In this document: positions 53,261 through 62,155 of the stretch, piece after piece | Layout of the letters: each line of letters begins with the position of its first letter | How positions within the stretch are numbered: the first letter of the stretch is position 1 | Assembly (NCBI RefSeq): GCF_001040845.1 | Contig: NZ_CP011941.1 | Location: 825,744 to 889,743, forward strand | Origin: Synechococcus sp. WH 8020 | Lineage (GTDB): Bacteria; Cyanobacteriota; Cyanobacteriia; PCC-6307; Cyanobiaceae | Direction: 5' to 3' | DNA: 64,000 nucleotides | Program-made: the position numbers and the translations under genes | The notes under the pieces: generated by a model | Databases searched by the model: none | The model's input: only the letters and a program-made list of their open reading frames with translations | What the model was told of the DNA's origin: nothing

Positions 53261-53788
53261 TTGATAGGTGAGATGGAGAAAGACAATTCAGCCAATCAAG
53301 AGGAGTTGCCGTTCAAAGAGCCAGATGTGGTCTCGCCTATCGAGCTGAATTCAGGGGAAGCAGAACAACCTCAATCACTTCCGGAACCAGTTATAGCTGT
53401 TGCTCCAGAAGCTGGTGAAATTGATGTTGTTTCTTCCCAAGACGAAGACAGCAAAGAGACTCCACCTAATGTTTCTCAACTCTTTGAGTATCTCAAGCAA
53501 GGAATGGAGTCATTACGAGGACTCAATCTTGAAGGATTTAGGCACATCTATCCAGTATTTCTCTCCATTTTCGGAACGATCCTGCTTGGATTGGCACTTT
53601 TAATGACGGTTAATCTATTGCACTCAATGAATCAACTACCTCTTTTTGGTGGTGTGCTTGGGAGTATTGCAGAGCTTATAGGGCTTGTGGCTTTGGTTCG
53701 CTTTGTGACTTCTAACCTATTAAAGCAACAAAAGAGAGCTGAACTATTGACACGTATTGCACATTTAAAAAAGGAACTTCTTGGTTGA
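53261..53788 (+). CDS. CAAD-domain membrane protein
   Basis: Cyanobacterial CAAD-domain protein (the domain also appended to some aminoacyl-tRNA synthetases to anchor them to thylakoids). A Pro/Glu-rich N-terminal region of about 80 residues precedes two membrane helices (FLSIFGTILLGLALLMTVNLL, LIGLVALVRFV) and a charged tail (LLKQQKRAELLTRIAHLKKELL), the CAAD layout. The related plant CURT1 proteins shape thylakoid margins. I chose the TTG start because AAGGAG lies six bases before it; an ATG four codons later is the alternative, and the frame is open 45 codons upstream. Confidence 0.85.
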   Translation: MIGEMEKDNSANQEELPFKEPDVVSPIELNSGEAEQPQSLPEPVIAVAPEAGEIDVVSSQDEDSKETPPNVSQLFEYLKQGMESLRGLNLEGFRHIYPVFLSIFGTILLGLALLMTVNLLHSMNQLPLFGGVLGSIAELIGLVALVRFVTSNLLKQQKRAELLTRIAHLKKELLG

Positions 53789-53805
53789 AACTCTCAATTA
53801 CGGGA

Positions 53806-54375
53806 TCAAGACAAAGAACAGGTGTGAATGGTGAAGCATGCAGCGATATCGGCGGGGCCGTTGATCGTAAGCGGATGAGTGACTGCGCTGATCCGATGAA
53901 ACAACAGTGGACCTTCTGGAAGTGGAAGTCGCTGAGCTAGTTCCTGCCTTCGCTCAAGAGTGTCTTGGCAATACAGCAAGCTCAGATGCGGATCAAGCCG
54001 GTAGCCGCAATCAGACGCTGAGCGTTGACGTAGCTGGATGAACCAAGGGAACAGTTCGGCCCTGGCTCCAGTGTTGAAGCGAAGAACAAGACTCTGCGTG
54101 TAAATCCGAGTGGCTTCAATCGCTTTAGGCCAAAGCTGCACAGGTTGACGGCAATCGGCGAGCTTCTGAAGTCGATCGATCACTTGCTCTTGGCTGGCAT
54201 CAGGAGCGCCATCAAGAGGCTCGCTGTAGAGCGTGATATGCGGAGGCAATGTACAAGCCATGACCGACTGACAAGCCAGCGCAGAGAGTTGATCCAATGC
54301 CGCCTGATCCTTCCCGCCGGGAAGAAGCCAATACGACACGGCTTGAGCAGACGTTGTCAATGCAGGTGGGAGCAA
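53806..54375 (-). CDS. 2H phosphoesterase (cyclic phosphodiesterase-like)
   Basis: The two HxTx-type motifs of the 2H superfamily are present: HITL at residues 46-49 and HLSL at 130-133, about 80 residues apart as expected. Members hydrolyse 2',3'-cyclic phosphates in RNA or ADP-ribose metabolism. The 189-residue length and PPHITLYSEPL context resemble the plant/bacterial cyclic phosphodiesterase branch more than RNA 2',3'-ligase ThpR. It converges on the CAAD gene, 17 bases apart. Substrate is inferred from the family. Confidence 0.82.
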   Translation of the reverse strand: MLPPALTTSAQAVSYWLLPGGKDQAALDQLSALACQSVMACTLPPHITLYSEPLDGAPDASQEQVIDRLQKLADCRQPVQLWPKAIEATRIYTQSLVLRFNTGARAELFPWFIQLRQRSASDCGYRLDPHLSLLYCQDTLERRQELAQRLPLPEGPLLFHRISAVTHPLTINGPADIAACFTIHTCSLS

Positions 54376-54521
54376 CAGATGTCAACAGTGGTGTTCTGAT
54401 GATCGAAGAACAATCCCTTGAGTTCGTACCAGCTGGCAACGGTCAAAGGGAGCTCCCAGCACGATCATCATCGTTACAAGTACGATGCGCCAGCATCATT
54501 GACTCGATCTAAGGCACATTA

Positions 54522-54746
54522 ATGGGACTGCAGCTGCACTCCAAGGACTTCCTTCATGAAGACGGGAACACTTACTGCATCCGCCGAGACAGCCTTGAGC
54601 AGGATTTCACCATCTACGAAAAGCAAGATGGCGAATGGATTGATTGCGGACTTGATCAGGCGGTCACCGACATGAACTTTGCTGAGTTCAAGCACCTAGG
54701 CCTTCTGATTAAAAGAATTATGGACACTGATCAGTGGTTGGCTTAG
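54522..54746 (+). CDS. Small hypothetical protein
   Basis: A 74-codon ATG frame encodes a soluble acidic protein (FLHEDGNTYCIRRDSLEQDFTIYEKQDGEWIDCGLDQA) with a C-terminal helix (FAEFKHLGLLIKRIMDTDQW). The regular alternation and codon use suggest a real small domain. I recognise no family. Confidence 0.5.
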   Translation: MGLQLHSKDFLHEDGNTYCIRRDSLEQDFTIYEKQDGEWIDCGLDQAVTDMNFAEFKHLGLLIKRIMDTDQWLA

Positions 54747-54828
54747 CAATCACCTGCAATCCAGAACATGGATGCTCCACACAGACTCCAGCTGAAAGAC
54801 AAAGGTCAGTCATATTCAGGCTGACACG

Positions 54829-55026
54829 ATGAATACACACACGGAAGAGACATCGTCCGAACGCTTCGATAACTCTCAACCAATCAAGTCAGAGCTGGTT
54901 GTGGAGTTCCGCTCGTGTGCCTATGCCAGACCAGCCACACGACGCAGATTGAAAAGTCGAGAAGTGCTCAGATGGCATCGGATTCATCTTCAACGATTCA
55001 AAGTCTCTAACGATCTGGATGTTTAA
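54829..55026 (+). CDS. Small basic hypothetical protein
   Basis: A 65-codon ATG frame. The C-terminal half is strongly basic (ARPATRRRLKSREVLRWHRIHLQRFK), which could bind nucleic acid. No motif or partner is recognised, and it could be spurious. Confidence 0.35.
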   Translation: MNTHTEETSSERFDNSQPIKSELVVEFRSCAYARPATRRRLKSREVLRWHRIHLQRFKVSNDLDV

Positions 55027-55182
55027 TGGCAATCAATATTAGCCCTATGCATACCAAAGATCGACACTTCCAAATATTCACCAAGAACTATGCTAAAAAA
55101 TGACGAATTTGGTACCTGAAACTAAAAAAAAAAAACGATTACCAGCGGAAAATAAATAGTCCCTGGTTAGTCAATTAAATCA

Positions 55183-55410
55183 ATGAATGAGTGGCTGATT
55201 CTTGGCTGTACCTTTGTGATCGCTTTAGGGCATCGTTTGAGCAGTAAGGAAGAAATCATATTTGAGAGTCATGAACCAAGGGTAAGGGCTATCTGCCAAA
55301 ATAATCAGCTAGAAATAAACTCGAAATGGCGAGAATTCAAAAGAAAACGAAACAAATCATGTCTAAGCAAAGCAAATGTTAAACGGTGGCTTGATGTCAT
55401 CGATGCTTAA
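55183..55410 (+). CDS. Small hypothetical protein
   Basis: A 75-codon ATG frame starting with a hydrophobic stretch (MNEWLILGCTFVIALGHRL) and ending in a basic region (FKRKRNKSCLSKANVKRWLD). It lies 70 bases before the multicopper oxidase, on the same strand. Family unknown; low confidence. Confidence 0.35.
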   Translation: MNEWLILGCTFVIALGHRLSSKEEIIFESHEPRVRAICQNNQLEINSKWREFKRKRNKSCLSKANVKRWLDVIDA

Positions 55411-55478
55411 AAAAAGAAAGCCGAATCAGCATCTGCCACGAAATCGTCATTAAACCGTGGGAACTGGCACACAGACTC

Positions 55479-57077
55479 TTGCTGCGACGTTCTTTTTTGC
55501 AATTGGGCGTGCTGAGCGCTCTTGTGGGCAGCATCAGCCTGGAAGCATTCAGGACAACCCGAGCCAAAGTTCAGTCGGCATGGGAACGTTTCATCAGCCA
55601 GCGGACGTTTAAGCGGCCCTGCAATCCAGAGACAGTTGTCCTTGAAATCACAACGGCACGCATCACTGTCTTGGGACAATCCGTTGTTCGCGGCTGCATT
55701 CGTCAGCTCGATGGCCAACGGGGTTACACCACCTCACAACAGAAAGGCGTCAATCTCGAGCTGATCAACCAATTACCAGTGCCCACAACGGTGCATTGGC
55801 ATGGGTTGATTCTTCCTAATGCCATGGATGGTGTGCCGTTTGTCACGCAACCACCAATTCCACCGGGACAACGCCAACGAATTCACTACCCGCTAGTGCA
55901 AAACGGCACCTTCTGGATGCACTCGCACTATGGCCTTCAGACCCAAAACTACGTGGCCGAGCCTTTTGTGATCCTCAATGAGGAGCAAGAACGTTGGGCT
56001 GATCAAACAATCACCGTAATGCTGAGGGATTTCAGTTACACACCCGCGAACCAAATTCTGGACAACGTCGTTGCTGGCGAGCGCGGTGGAGGTACGGCCA
56101 TGGCTAACAAATTGGCTGATTTCGCTTGGCATCAGCCGCGAAAGCTGCTCACACAGGAGTGGGATCAAGCGAATCAACGCTTCTGTTGGAAACGTGAGCC
56201 AGGGGTCTTGATGATGGCCCCCGATGTTGTTTATGACGCGCTGCTGGCGAATGAACGCAGCCTCGATAATCCAGAAATCATTGATGTAAAGCCAGGCGAG
56301 ACCGTGACGATCCGTTGGATTGCCGGTAGTGCGTTCATGAGTTTTTTCCTTGATTTGGGTGATCTCGAAGGCGAGCTACTGCGCACCGACGCCAATCCAG
56401 TGGAGCCGATCAACGGCTCGGTGTTTCAACTCGCTACGGCTCAGCGTTTGACGCTGAGAGTCAAGGTTCCTGAAGCACCTGGGGTTTTCCCATTGCTGGC
56501 CTTAGGTGAACGCAGCAATCTGCGATGTGGCGTTGTGCTGCGTAGTAATCCCACGCTCAGCGTGCCCGACTTGGTACCGCAAACCGATCAATGGACTGGT
56601 CGCCTCGATTTCAGCCAAGACAAACGGCTTAGGGCACAAAAGCCGCTGGATGATCGATCTGCTGACAACACGATCCCGATTGCTCTAACAGGCCCTGCTC
56701 CCAAATACACTTGGGGGCTGAACGATCGTTTTTATCCCTACCGGGATCCCTATTGGGTAGAAATTGGCCAACGGGTGGAGATGGTGTTAACCAATCCCAC
56801 ACCGATGGGCCATCCCATGCATTTGCATGGGCATGAATTCCAAATTCTTGAGATTGATGGCGAGCCCTTCGACGGCCCCATACGTGACACCGTTTATGTG
56901 CCTAAGGGGGGGACTTGCCGCATAGCCTTCGATGCCAATAATCCAGGGATTTGGGCGTTCCATTGCCACATCAGCTATCACCACGTGCGCGGAATGTTCA
57001 ACGTGGTGGCTTATCGCTCTGCTGATTTGAGCTGGTGGAATCCAACTGGCGTCAGACACGAAAAACTGCCATTTTGA
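55479..57077 (+). CDS. Tat-exported multicopper oxidase
   Basis: Laccase-type enzyme that oxidises substrates such as phenols or metals and reduces oxygen to water. The N-terminus LRRSFLQLGVLSALVG is a twin-arginine signal, so export of the folded, copper-loaded enzyme is expected. The copper sites are complete: HWHG (106-109), HSH (148-150), HPMHLHGH in the C-terminal cupredoxin domain and HCHISYH (495-501) with axial Met506. Three cupredoxin domains fit the 532 residues. The substrate is unknown; Mn, Fe and Cu oxidation or phenol oxidation are all possible. Confidence 0.93.
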   Translation: MLRRSFLQLGVLSALVGSISLEAFRTTRAKVQSAWERFISQRTFKRPCNPETVVLEITTARITVLGQSVVRGCIRQLDGQRGYTTSQQKGVNLELINQLPVPTTVHWHGLILPNAMDGVPFVTQPPIPPGQRQRIHYPLVQNGTFWMHSHYGLQTQNYVAEPFVILNEEQERWADQTITVMLRDFSYTPANQILDNVVAGERGGGTAMANKLADFAWHQPRKLLTQEWDQANQRFCWKREPGVLMMAPDVVYDALLANERSLDNPEIIDVKPGETVTIRWIAGSAFMSFFLDLGDLEGELLRTDANPVEPINGSVFQLATAQRLTLRVKVPEAPGVFPLLALGERSNLRCGVVLRSNPTLSVPDLVPQTDQWTGRLDFSQDKRLRAQKPLDDRSADNTIPIALTGPAPKYTWGLNDRFYPYRDPYWVEIGQRVEMVLTNPTPMGHPMHLHGHEFQILEIDGEPFDGPIRDTVYVPKGGTCRIAFDANNPGIWAFHCHISYHHVRGMFNVVAYRSADLSWWNPTGVRHEKLPF

Positions 57078-57376
57078 CAATGAGTCGAGCAGCTCTTTGC
57101 CACTTGAACTGATTGATTCACTGATTTACAGCCCCAATAAATATACACCGAAGAAGGCATTTAAAAACCCAAACAATGACGATCCTCGTCCACATTTAGC
57201 CGAAAACCGGAGCTACATCTACGCACTTTTTTCTTTGCGTCATGGATGGGGCAAAAGAAGTATGGGATTCTTTTGCATCTGCCCCTTGGAGGATAACTCA
57301 CATCCAAGGATGTTCTGAAATAAAAATACCGGGAAGAGTTTACTGGTTGGGAAATAACTGAGACTAGTAACGCATA

Positions 57377-58009
57377 TTAGCGAACTAAGAAATAATTGCT
57401 GATGCGATTTGCACACTCATCTCCGCAAAGCATTTTAACCATTGCAATTGCATATTCAATCGCTGTTCCTGGTGTCTGCGAAAGGACAATTTTTTGCTCC
57501 TCATCGCTGATCACCCTAAAACCTGCATCAAACTTATCCCCGAGAATGCTTATAAAGTAGTCAGCCGGCCAACTTTGCTCTGGAGTTTTAATTGCCAAGG
57601 GATTGCCAGTAACTATTTTCATCTCATCTAAAACACCTGCTGGCTTAAGCACCAGTGCAGGTGCCAAGCAAATCGCCCCGATCATGCCTTTGTTTGTATG
57701 TTGTAGACGTAGCCTGTCCCTTAAGAGCTTCGATGCTGCGAGGTTCATTGCACCTGGGATACCACCTGCCATTGCAATTAAATCCCATTGCTGATGAACA
57801 ACATTCACGAGAGGTTCATCAACAACAAGACGGCTGCCCTTCATTAAAGTCACTGTATCTTCATTGCTTACGCTGGCAATGACAACATCAATATCAGCAC
57901 GACGAAGCACATCAATCATTGCTATCACTTCGATATCCTCGTTGCCATTAGCGAGAGGAATCAATGCTCTGTATCGACCCGGCACAGCTGATCCGTTGAA
58001 CATTGCCAT
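57377..58009 (-). CDS. DJ-1/PfpI family protein
   Basis: DJ-1/ThiJ family member. The nucleophile elbow is GAICLAPALVL (Cys), the Glu that stabilises it is in LANGNEDIEVIAMID, and the segment WDLIAMAGGIPGAMNLAAS is typical. Relatives act as protein/DNA deglycases, glyoxalases or chaperones, so stress protection is likely. I placed the start at MAMFNGSA, ten bases past the end of the upstream decarboxylase gene, since a longer frame would overlap it. The pair is probably one operon. Confidence 0.88.
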   Translation of the reverse strand: MAMFNGSAVPGRYRALIPLANGNEDIEVIAMIDVLRRADIDVVIASVSNEDTVTLMKGSRLVVDEPLVNVVHQQWDLIAMAGGIPGAMNLAASKLLRDRLRLQHTNKGMIGAICLAPALVLKPAGVLDEMKIVTGNPLAIKTPEQSWPADYFISILGDKFDAGFRVISDEEQKIVLSQTPGTAIEYAIAMVKMLCGDECANRISNYFLVR

Positions 58010-58019
58010 AGGAGAGCCT

Positions 58020-59816
58020 TTAGTCAGGTAACGCCGATTTAGGAGTCGTCGTCTGGTGAAAGATTTCAATGACCTCCTCCGCTAGGGGCTGGCTCTCTTC
58101 AGCAGGAATGAGCACTTCGAGGTAAGCAGCACCTTGATGAGCGCTGATTGCGGAGAATGCTTGCTCAAGTTCCGCAACGGTTCCAGCCCGTCCACACCAC
58201 CAACCCTTGCAGCCAAGGGCAGCAGGAATGTTTGCGTAGCGCCAAGGCGGCAACTCGTTGTAGGCATGTCCCGTTTCACTGATCAACGCCTCGATCCCAT
58301 GGAGGCCATTATTCAGAACGATCACCACAGGATTTACCCCTGTAAAGCCCATCACCCCGATTTCCTGCACCGTGAGCTGGTGGGCGCCATCACCGGTGAC
58401 CAAAACGACCCGACGCTCGGGTTCAGCTAAAGCGCATCCAAGAGCTGCCGGTGTGCCCCATCCGATCGATCCCCAGAGGGTTTGACTTTCCATTGTCACG
58501 CCGTCCGGTAGCCGGATGGCGTTGAGTTTCAACAGGCATGTGCCGGTCTCGGATAACAACAGGTCGTTGGGACGCAGGAATTGCTGCAAGCGGGGGTAAA
58601 AGCTTGCTGAATCGGTGGGTTGATCTGGCGCTCCAACACGGGGAAGCATGGGAGCCGGCTGTACGGGTCGATGCTCTCCCCAGTAAGAGAGACGTTTCGA
58701 CGAGGACTGAAAGCGTCTCGTTAATCCTGCCAAGACATCACTGATGCTGACACTCGTGAACACCTGATGTCCGGCTTGGACCCAATCGGCATGCAAAGCA
58801 ACGATCCGGTTGGGATCGAGTGACCCACTCCAGAGGCCTGTGTTCAGGTCCTCCAAAACAAGCCCCCCTAGATCGACCACCAGATCGGCATCTTCCACCA
58901 CACTTTGCAGGGCAGCTGGGGTTGACCGACCGCCGTTGTACATCCCGAGGAAAGCGGGGTGTTGCTCACTGAGTAGTGCCTTGTCCATGGGGGTCGTGGC
59001 ATAAGCCAGACCGGAGGCCTTGAGAAATTCCTCGAATGCATTCACTAGACCGAAACGCTTCAAGGTGATGGTGGGGAGCACAACTGGACGTGAAGCTGAG
59101 GCAATGCGTGCCTCCAGGAGATCAAGGACAGCCTCAAGTTCCGCTGCAACACTGTCGTGTTGATCGATTACACCAAGAGGAGAACCCTGGATCGGCGTAC
59201 CAGTGATCGGCATGAGAGCCAGATCCATCGGAAAGGTGAGATACGCAGGCCTGGATTCCTCCAGAGCTTTATCAATCACCCGCTCCAATTCGATGACGGC
59301 GTTTTCGGGCGTGAGCCTGGCGCTGACACAACTTGCAGAAGCAGAGATGGCCTCAAAGCGGTCATAGTTTCGATCGCCGAGGGTGTGATGACAGATGAGC
59401 CCTTGTCGCACGATCCGAAGACTGGGAGTGCCTACCAGATGAAACACGGGTAGACGTTCAGCCATTGATCCCATCAGGCCATTAAGAGCACTCAGTTCGC
59501 CCACTCCATAGGTGGTGCAGACGATGGCAGCGCCTCGGCGGCGGGCATAACCATCAGCGGCGTAAGCCGCATTCAGCTCATTGGCTGAGGGCACCCAGCT
59601 CAGGCGGCGATGCACCTCCACCGCATCATTGATTGGAAAGGCATAGTCACCCGGTACACCAAACACATGGCCGATACCGAGATCTGCTAAACGATCCAAG
59701 GCATAAGTCACGACAGAAGGAGTCATCAAGCCGACATGAGGATCACTTGGTGAGTCTGATCGTGGTCTTAGCGATAGGCCATGAGATAGTTCGCTATTCG
59801 GTATCGAGACAGACAT
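58020..59816 (-). CDS. Thiamine-pyrophosphate decarboxylase (pyruvate/indolepyruvate decarboxylase type)
   Basis: Decarboxylates a 2-oxo acid to the aldehyde, using ThDP and magnesium. It has the catalytic Glu in SANELNAAYAADGYAR, the His pair region ICHHTLGD typical of pyruvate/indolepyruvate decarboxylases and the ThDP motif GDGAHQL...NNGLHGIE. The fold (PYR, middle, PP domains) fits 598 residues. An ATG at MTPSVVTYALD, 30 codons in, is an alternative start. The substrate (pyruvate, phenylpyruvate or indolepyruvate) was not determined. The downstream DJ-1 gene could handle the reactive aldehydes. Confidence 0.88.
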   Translation of the reverse strand: MSVSIPNSELSHGLSLRPRSDSPSDPHVGLMTPSVVTYALDRLADLGIGHVFGVPGDYAFPINDAVEVHRRLSWVPSANELNAAYAADGYARRRGAAIVCTTYGVGELSALNGLMGSMAERLPVFHLVGTPSLRIVRQGLICHHTLGDRNYDRFEAISASASCVSARLTPENAVIELERVIDKALEESRPAYLTFPMDLALMPITGTPIQGSPLGVIDQHDSVAAELEAVLDLLEARIASASRPVVLPTITLKRFGLVNAFEEFLKASGLAYATTPMDKALLSEQHPAFLGMYNGGRSTPAALQSVVEDADLVVDLGGLVLEDLNTGLWSGSLDPNRIVALHADWVQAGHQVFTSVSISDVLAGLTRRFQSSSKRLSYWGEHRPVQPAPMLPRVGAPDQPTDSASFYPRLQQFLRPNDLLLSETGTCLLKLNAIRLPDGVTMESQTLWGSIGWGTPAALGCALAEPERRVVLVTGDGAHQLTVQEIGVMGFTGVNPVVIVLNNGLHGIEALISETGHAYNELPPWRYANIPAALGCKGWWCGRAGTVAELEQAFSAISAHQGAAYLEVLIPAEESQPLAEEVIEIFHQTTTPKSALPD

Positions 59817-60075
59817 TCGATAGCGATGAACTGAGGCTTCTGTTTGAGAATGGCCTTGGTGTTGGGCTGCTCACGATCATGCAGCTGGTGCGGTTTGAAC
59901 GTGAGCACGGCTGGGCATGAGCTGGATGACGACTCGTAGACGCTGCCATTGGAATCATTGGCTACAAGCGGAATCAACCCGGGCGAGCAACACTTGCCTT
60001 CGTGGTCGCTGAAGCCACACAGGACTTCGAGCTGATTCTTGTCCGACTGGGGTTGATGATGATTCATCGAAATTT

Positions 60076-60789
60076 TTAGATGGCGCCGGTCAGCACAAGT
60101 TCTTCTGGTTGAGCATCCGACTTTTCACGAGATGAAAGGGGGTCGAGGCTGATCAGCAGTTTTGTTGCTGATCCGGTGGGTTGCGGTGGAATGGTCATCA
60201 CCACATTGCCTGCCTGATCCGGCAGAAAGTGAACGCAGCCTTTAACCCCGTTTGGCGTCACAGCCCAGAGGCGGTAAAGCCTTCCTTCAGGAGCCTGCGG
60301 CAGTCGATTCAAGGTGAGGAGGTTGCTTGCCTGTCCAGGACGAATGAGAACCTCACCATGTGCGCTTTGCATCTTTCCTAGTGTCGTGGCATGCAGCTCC
60401 ACCCTTTGATCACCAGGGTGTAGAGAGATGGGGGACGTTTCTCTTCTCACAGAAGCGATCTGCAGTTTGGATTGATAAAGCTCAACGCCAGTAATCGCGA
60501 GGATCAGAAGTAAGGCTCCAATCAACCAGTTCTGGGGGTTGGAGGTGCTTTTTTTAATCGACGAATTCAGAAGTCTCTCTCTGACTGCATCAGAAAGTGG
60601 CGGTGCAGAATGATTCTCAATTCGGCTGTGGGTTGTTTGCAGGTTCTCAAGAAGAGTTTGCTCTTCTTGAGACAATGGTTCAGTCGCCAAAGCTGTTTGC
60701 TCTTCAGGACTGAGGTTGCCCAGCACCTTCCCGGCTAACAGTTCATCCCGTTTGCTGAATTCATCGTGGATTTGAGAACGCGAAGTCAT
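60076..60789 (-). CDS. Anti-sigma factor (RskA/anti-sigma-K type)
   Basis: Membrane anti-sigma factor paired with the adjacent ECF sigma gene. The cytoplasmic N-terminus (SKRDELLAGKVLGNLSPEEQTAL) is followed by one membrane helix (NWLIGALLLILAITGVELY) and an extracytoplasmic RskA-like domain with LLTLNRLPQAPEGRLYRLWAV and the GxxxPPxP-like turn. It starts two bases after the sigma stop codon, the standard arrangement. If the sigma gene is truly broken, this protein may lack its partner. Confidence 0.88.
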   Translation of the reverse strand: MTSRSQIHDEFSKRDELLAGKVLGNLSPEEQTALATEPLSQEEQTLLENLQTTHSRIENHSAPPLSDAVRERLLNSSIKKSTSNPQNWLIGALLLILAITGVELYQSKLQIASVRRETSPISLHPGDQRVELHATTLGKMQSAHGEVLIRPGQASNLLTLNRLPQAPEGRLYRLWAVTPNGVKGCVHFLPDQAGNVVMTIPPQPTGSATKLLISLDPLSSREKSDAQPEELVLTGAI

Positions 60790-60791
60790 TG

Positions 60792-61304
60792 TTAGTTTTC
60801 CTCGTGTGATGAAAGTGCATGACGGAGTTTGAGCAATGCCCGACGACTGATCGTCTTGACGGTTCCCAGTGGCAGTTGTAGCGATGCTGCAATGTTGCTT
60901 TGACTGATGTCTTGGTGATAATTCATGGCCAGGATCTGTTGTTCACGCGATGAGAGCTGAGCCAGGGCCCGTTCAAGTTGGAATCGGGAATCAACGGCCT
61001 GGAGATCAATTGGATCCTGCTGACAGTGAGCTGGACGAAATCGTTCGAGAATTCGTCGGCGATTGCGATGTTTGTTAATTCTGTTGAGGCCCATCGATCG
61101 GGTCAGGAGCAAAAGGTACTGACGGATTTACCCACGATTCGAATCGAAGCCCCCACGTTGTAAGCGTACGAAAACATCGTGAGTGAGATCTTCAGCCTCC
61201 TGTCGCTGTGAGAGAAGGCTGAAGGCGAGCCGATGCACAGCAGCTGAATGTTCGTCGTAGAGGAGGGCTAGCTCCTCAGGACTGATGGCTTCATGAGAGC
61301 TCAC
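60792..61304 (-). pseudogene. ECF sigma factor gene with an in-frame TAA
   Basis: Read from the GTG at 61304, the frame encodes an ECF sigma factor. Region 2 is MSSHEAISPEELALLYDEHSAAVHRL...AEDLTHDVFVRLQRGGFDSNRG, and region 4 is ALAQLSSREQQILAMNYHQDISQSNIAASLQLPLGTVKTISRRALLKLRHAL. A TAA at 61128-61130 (codon 59) interrupts it between G58 and IRQYLLLLTRS, and the rest of the frame stays intact to 60792. One substitution, for example TCA to TAA, would explain it. A short downstream frame at MGLNR (61112 to 60792) could make region 4 alone. The GTG overlaps the ccdA stop (GTGA). Confidence 0.85.
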
Positions 61305-62149
61305 GTGTGACCCTGCAGCACCAGATCCTGGACCCCAGTCCAGAGGTAGATCCCACCAAATGTCAGCAGAACCATGGCACTAATTCCCGTGATCTGCTCC
61401 CCACGTTTGAGCAGGGCGCGGCGCAGACCACCGAGTTCAACACCTAATCCTGCTAGCAAGATCACCATGCTGTATCCAATGGAATACAAAACCATTGATA
61501 GAACTGCCAACGGTGGCGTGCTTGTGGCTGCAGCTGCACTGAGTACGGCGGCAAGCACCGGGCTTGCACAGGGAGATGTGACCAAAGCGAAGGTGAATCC
61601 AATCAAGAAAGGGCCTGCCACAACCCTGTTGATCCATCTCGGCGCTGCAATGCCTCCAATATTGAGGCGATGCCAGGGGAACCTGGGGCCCCAACCTTTC
61701 AACTGCAAAGCCATGGCAATCACGATGACACCTGCAGTGACGAACAATCCACCTCGGTGATCAATGATCAGTGCTCCTGCCAAGGATGTGAACAAGCCAA
61801 GAATGCTGTAGGCCGTCACCACGCCAAGGCTGAACTGGATCACCTTGCCAGGGTTCGGACGTTGCTGCTTTTGAGCCCCCAGATAAGAGAGCTGTACGGG
61901 AAGCAACGCAAGCACACAAGGAGACACGCTGGCAATCAGTCCGCCTCCGAAGGCCAGTGCTGGCAACCCGAATACAGCCCAGGCATTTTGCCCAGTCCAA
62001 CGTGTGAGCCAATCTGCATAGCTCTGACTGATTGACAGAACGGCTGACTCAAGCTGCCCTGCAGAAATGACAACAACCGCTGCGATCAAGGCGAGAACCA
62101 AGAACTGAGCGCGGCGTGATGTCCAGAGATGTCTAGTGGAAGTTGCCAT
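61301..62149 (-). CDS. ccdA: CcdA-type thiol-disulfide transporter
   Basis: Membrane protein of the CcdA/DsbD-beta family that moves reducing power across the membrane, as needed for cytochrome c maturation. The paired Cys residues are Cys78 in SVSPCVLALLP and Cys194 in TSPCASPVLA, each next to Pro as in CcdA. Six to eight hydrophobic segments are visible. It is followed with a four-base overlap by the sigma factor gene and preceded, six bases away, by the thioredoxin-like gene that should accept its electrons. Confidence 0.88.
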   Translation of the reverse strand: MATSTRHLWTSRRAQFLVLALIAAVVVISAGQLESAVLSISQSYADWLTRWTGQNAWAVFGLPALAFGGGLIASVSPCVLALLPVQLSYLGAQKQQRPNPGKVIQFSLGVVTAYSILGLFTSLAGALIIDHRGGLFVTAGVIVIAMALQLKGWGPRFPWHRLNIGGIAAPRWINRVVAGPFLIGFTFALVTSPCASPVLAAVLSAAAATSTPPLAVLSMVLYSIGYSMVILLAGLGVELGGLRRALLKRGEQITGISAMVLLTFGGIYLWTGVQDLVLQGHT

Positions 62150-62155
62150 GTCCCT

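Noticed and set aside
57097-57318. 73-codon plus-strand ORF
   Set aside because: Composition is not coding-like, and it lies in a noncoding gap.
59768-60067. 99-codon minus-strand ORF, and an opposite plus-strand frame (59633-59920)
   Set aside because: Both overlap the decarboxylase gene and lack family features; they are probably mirror frames of each other.
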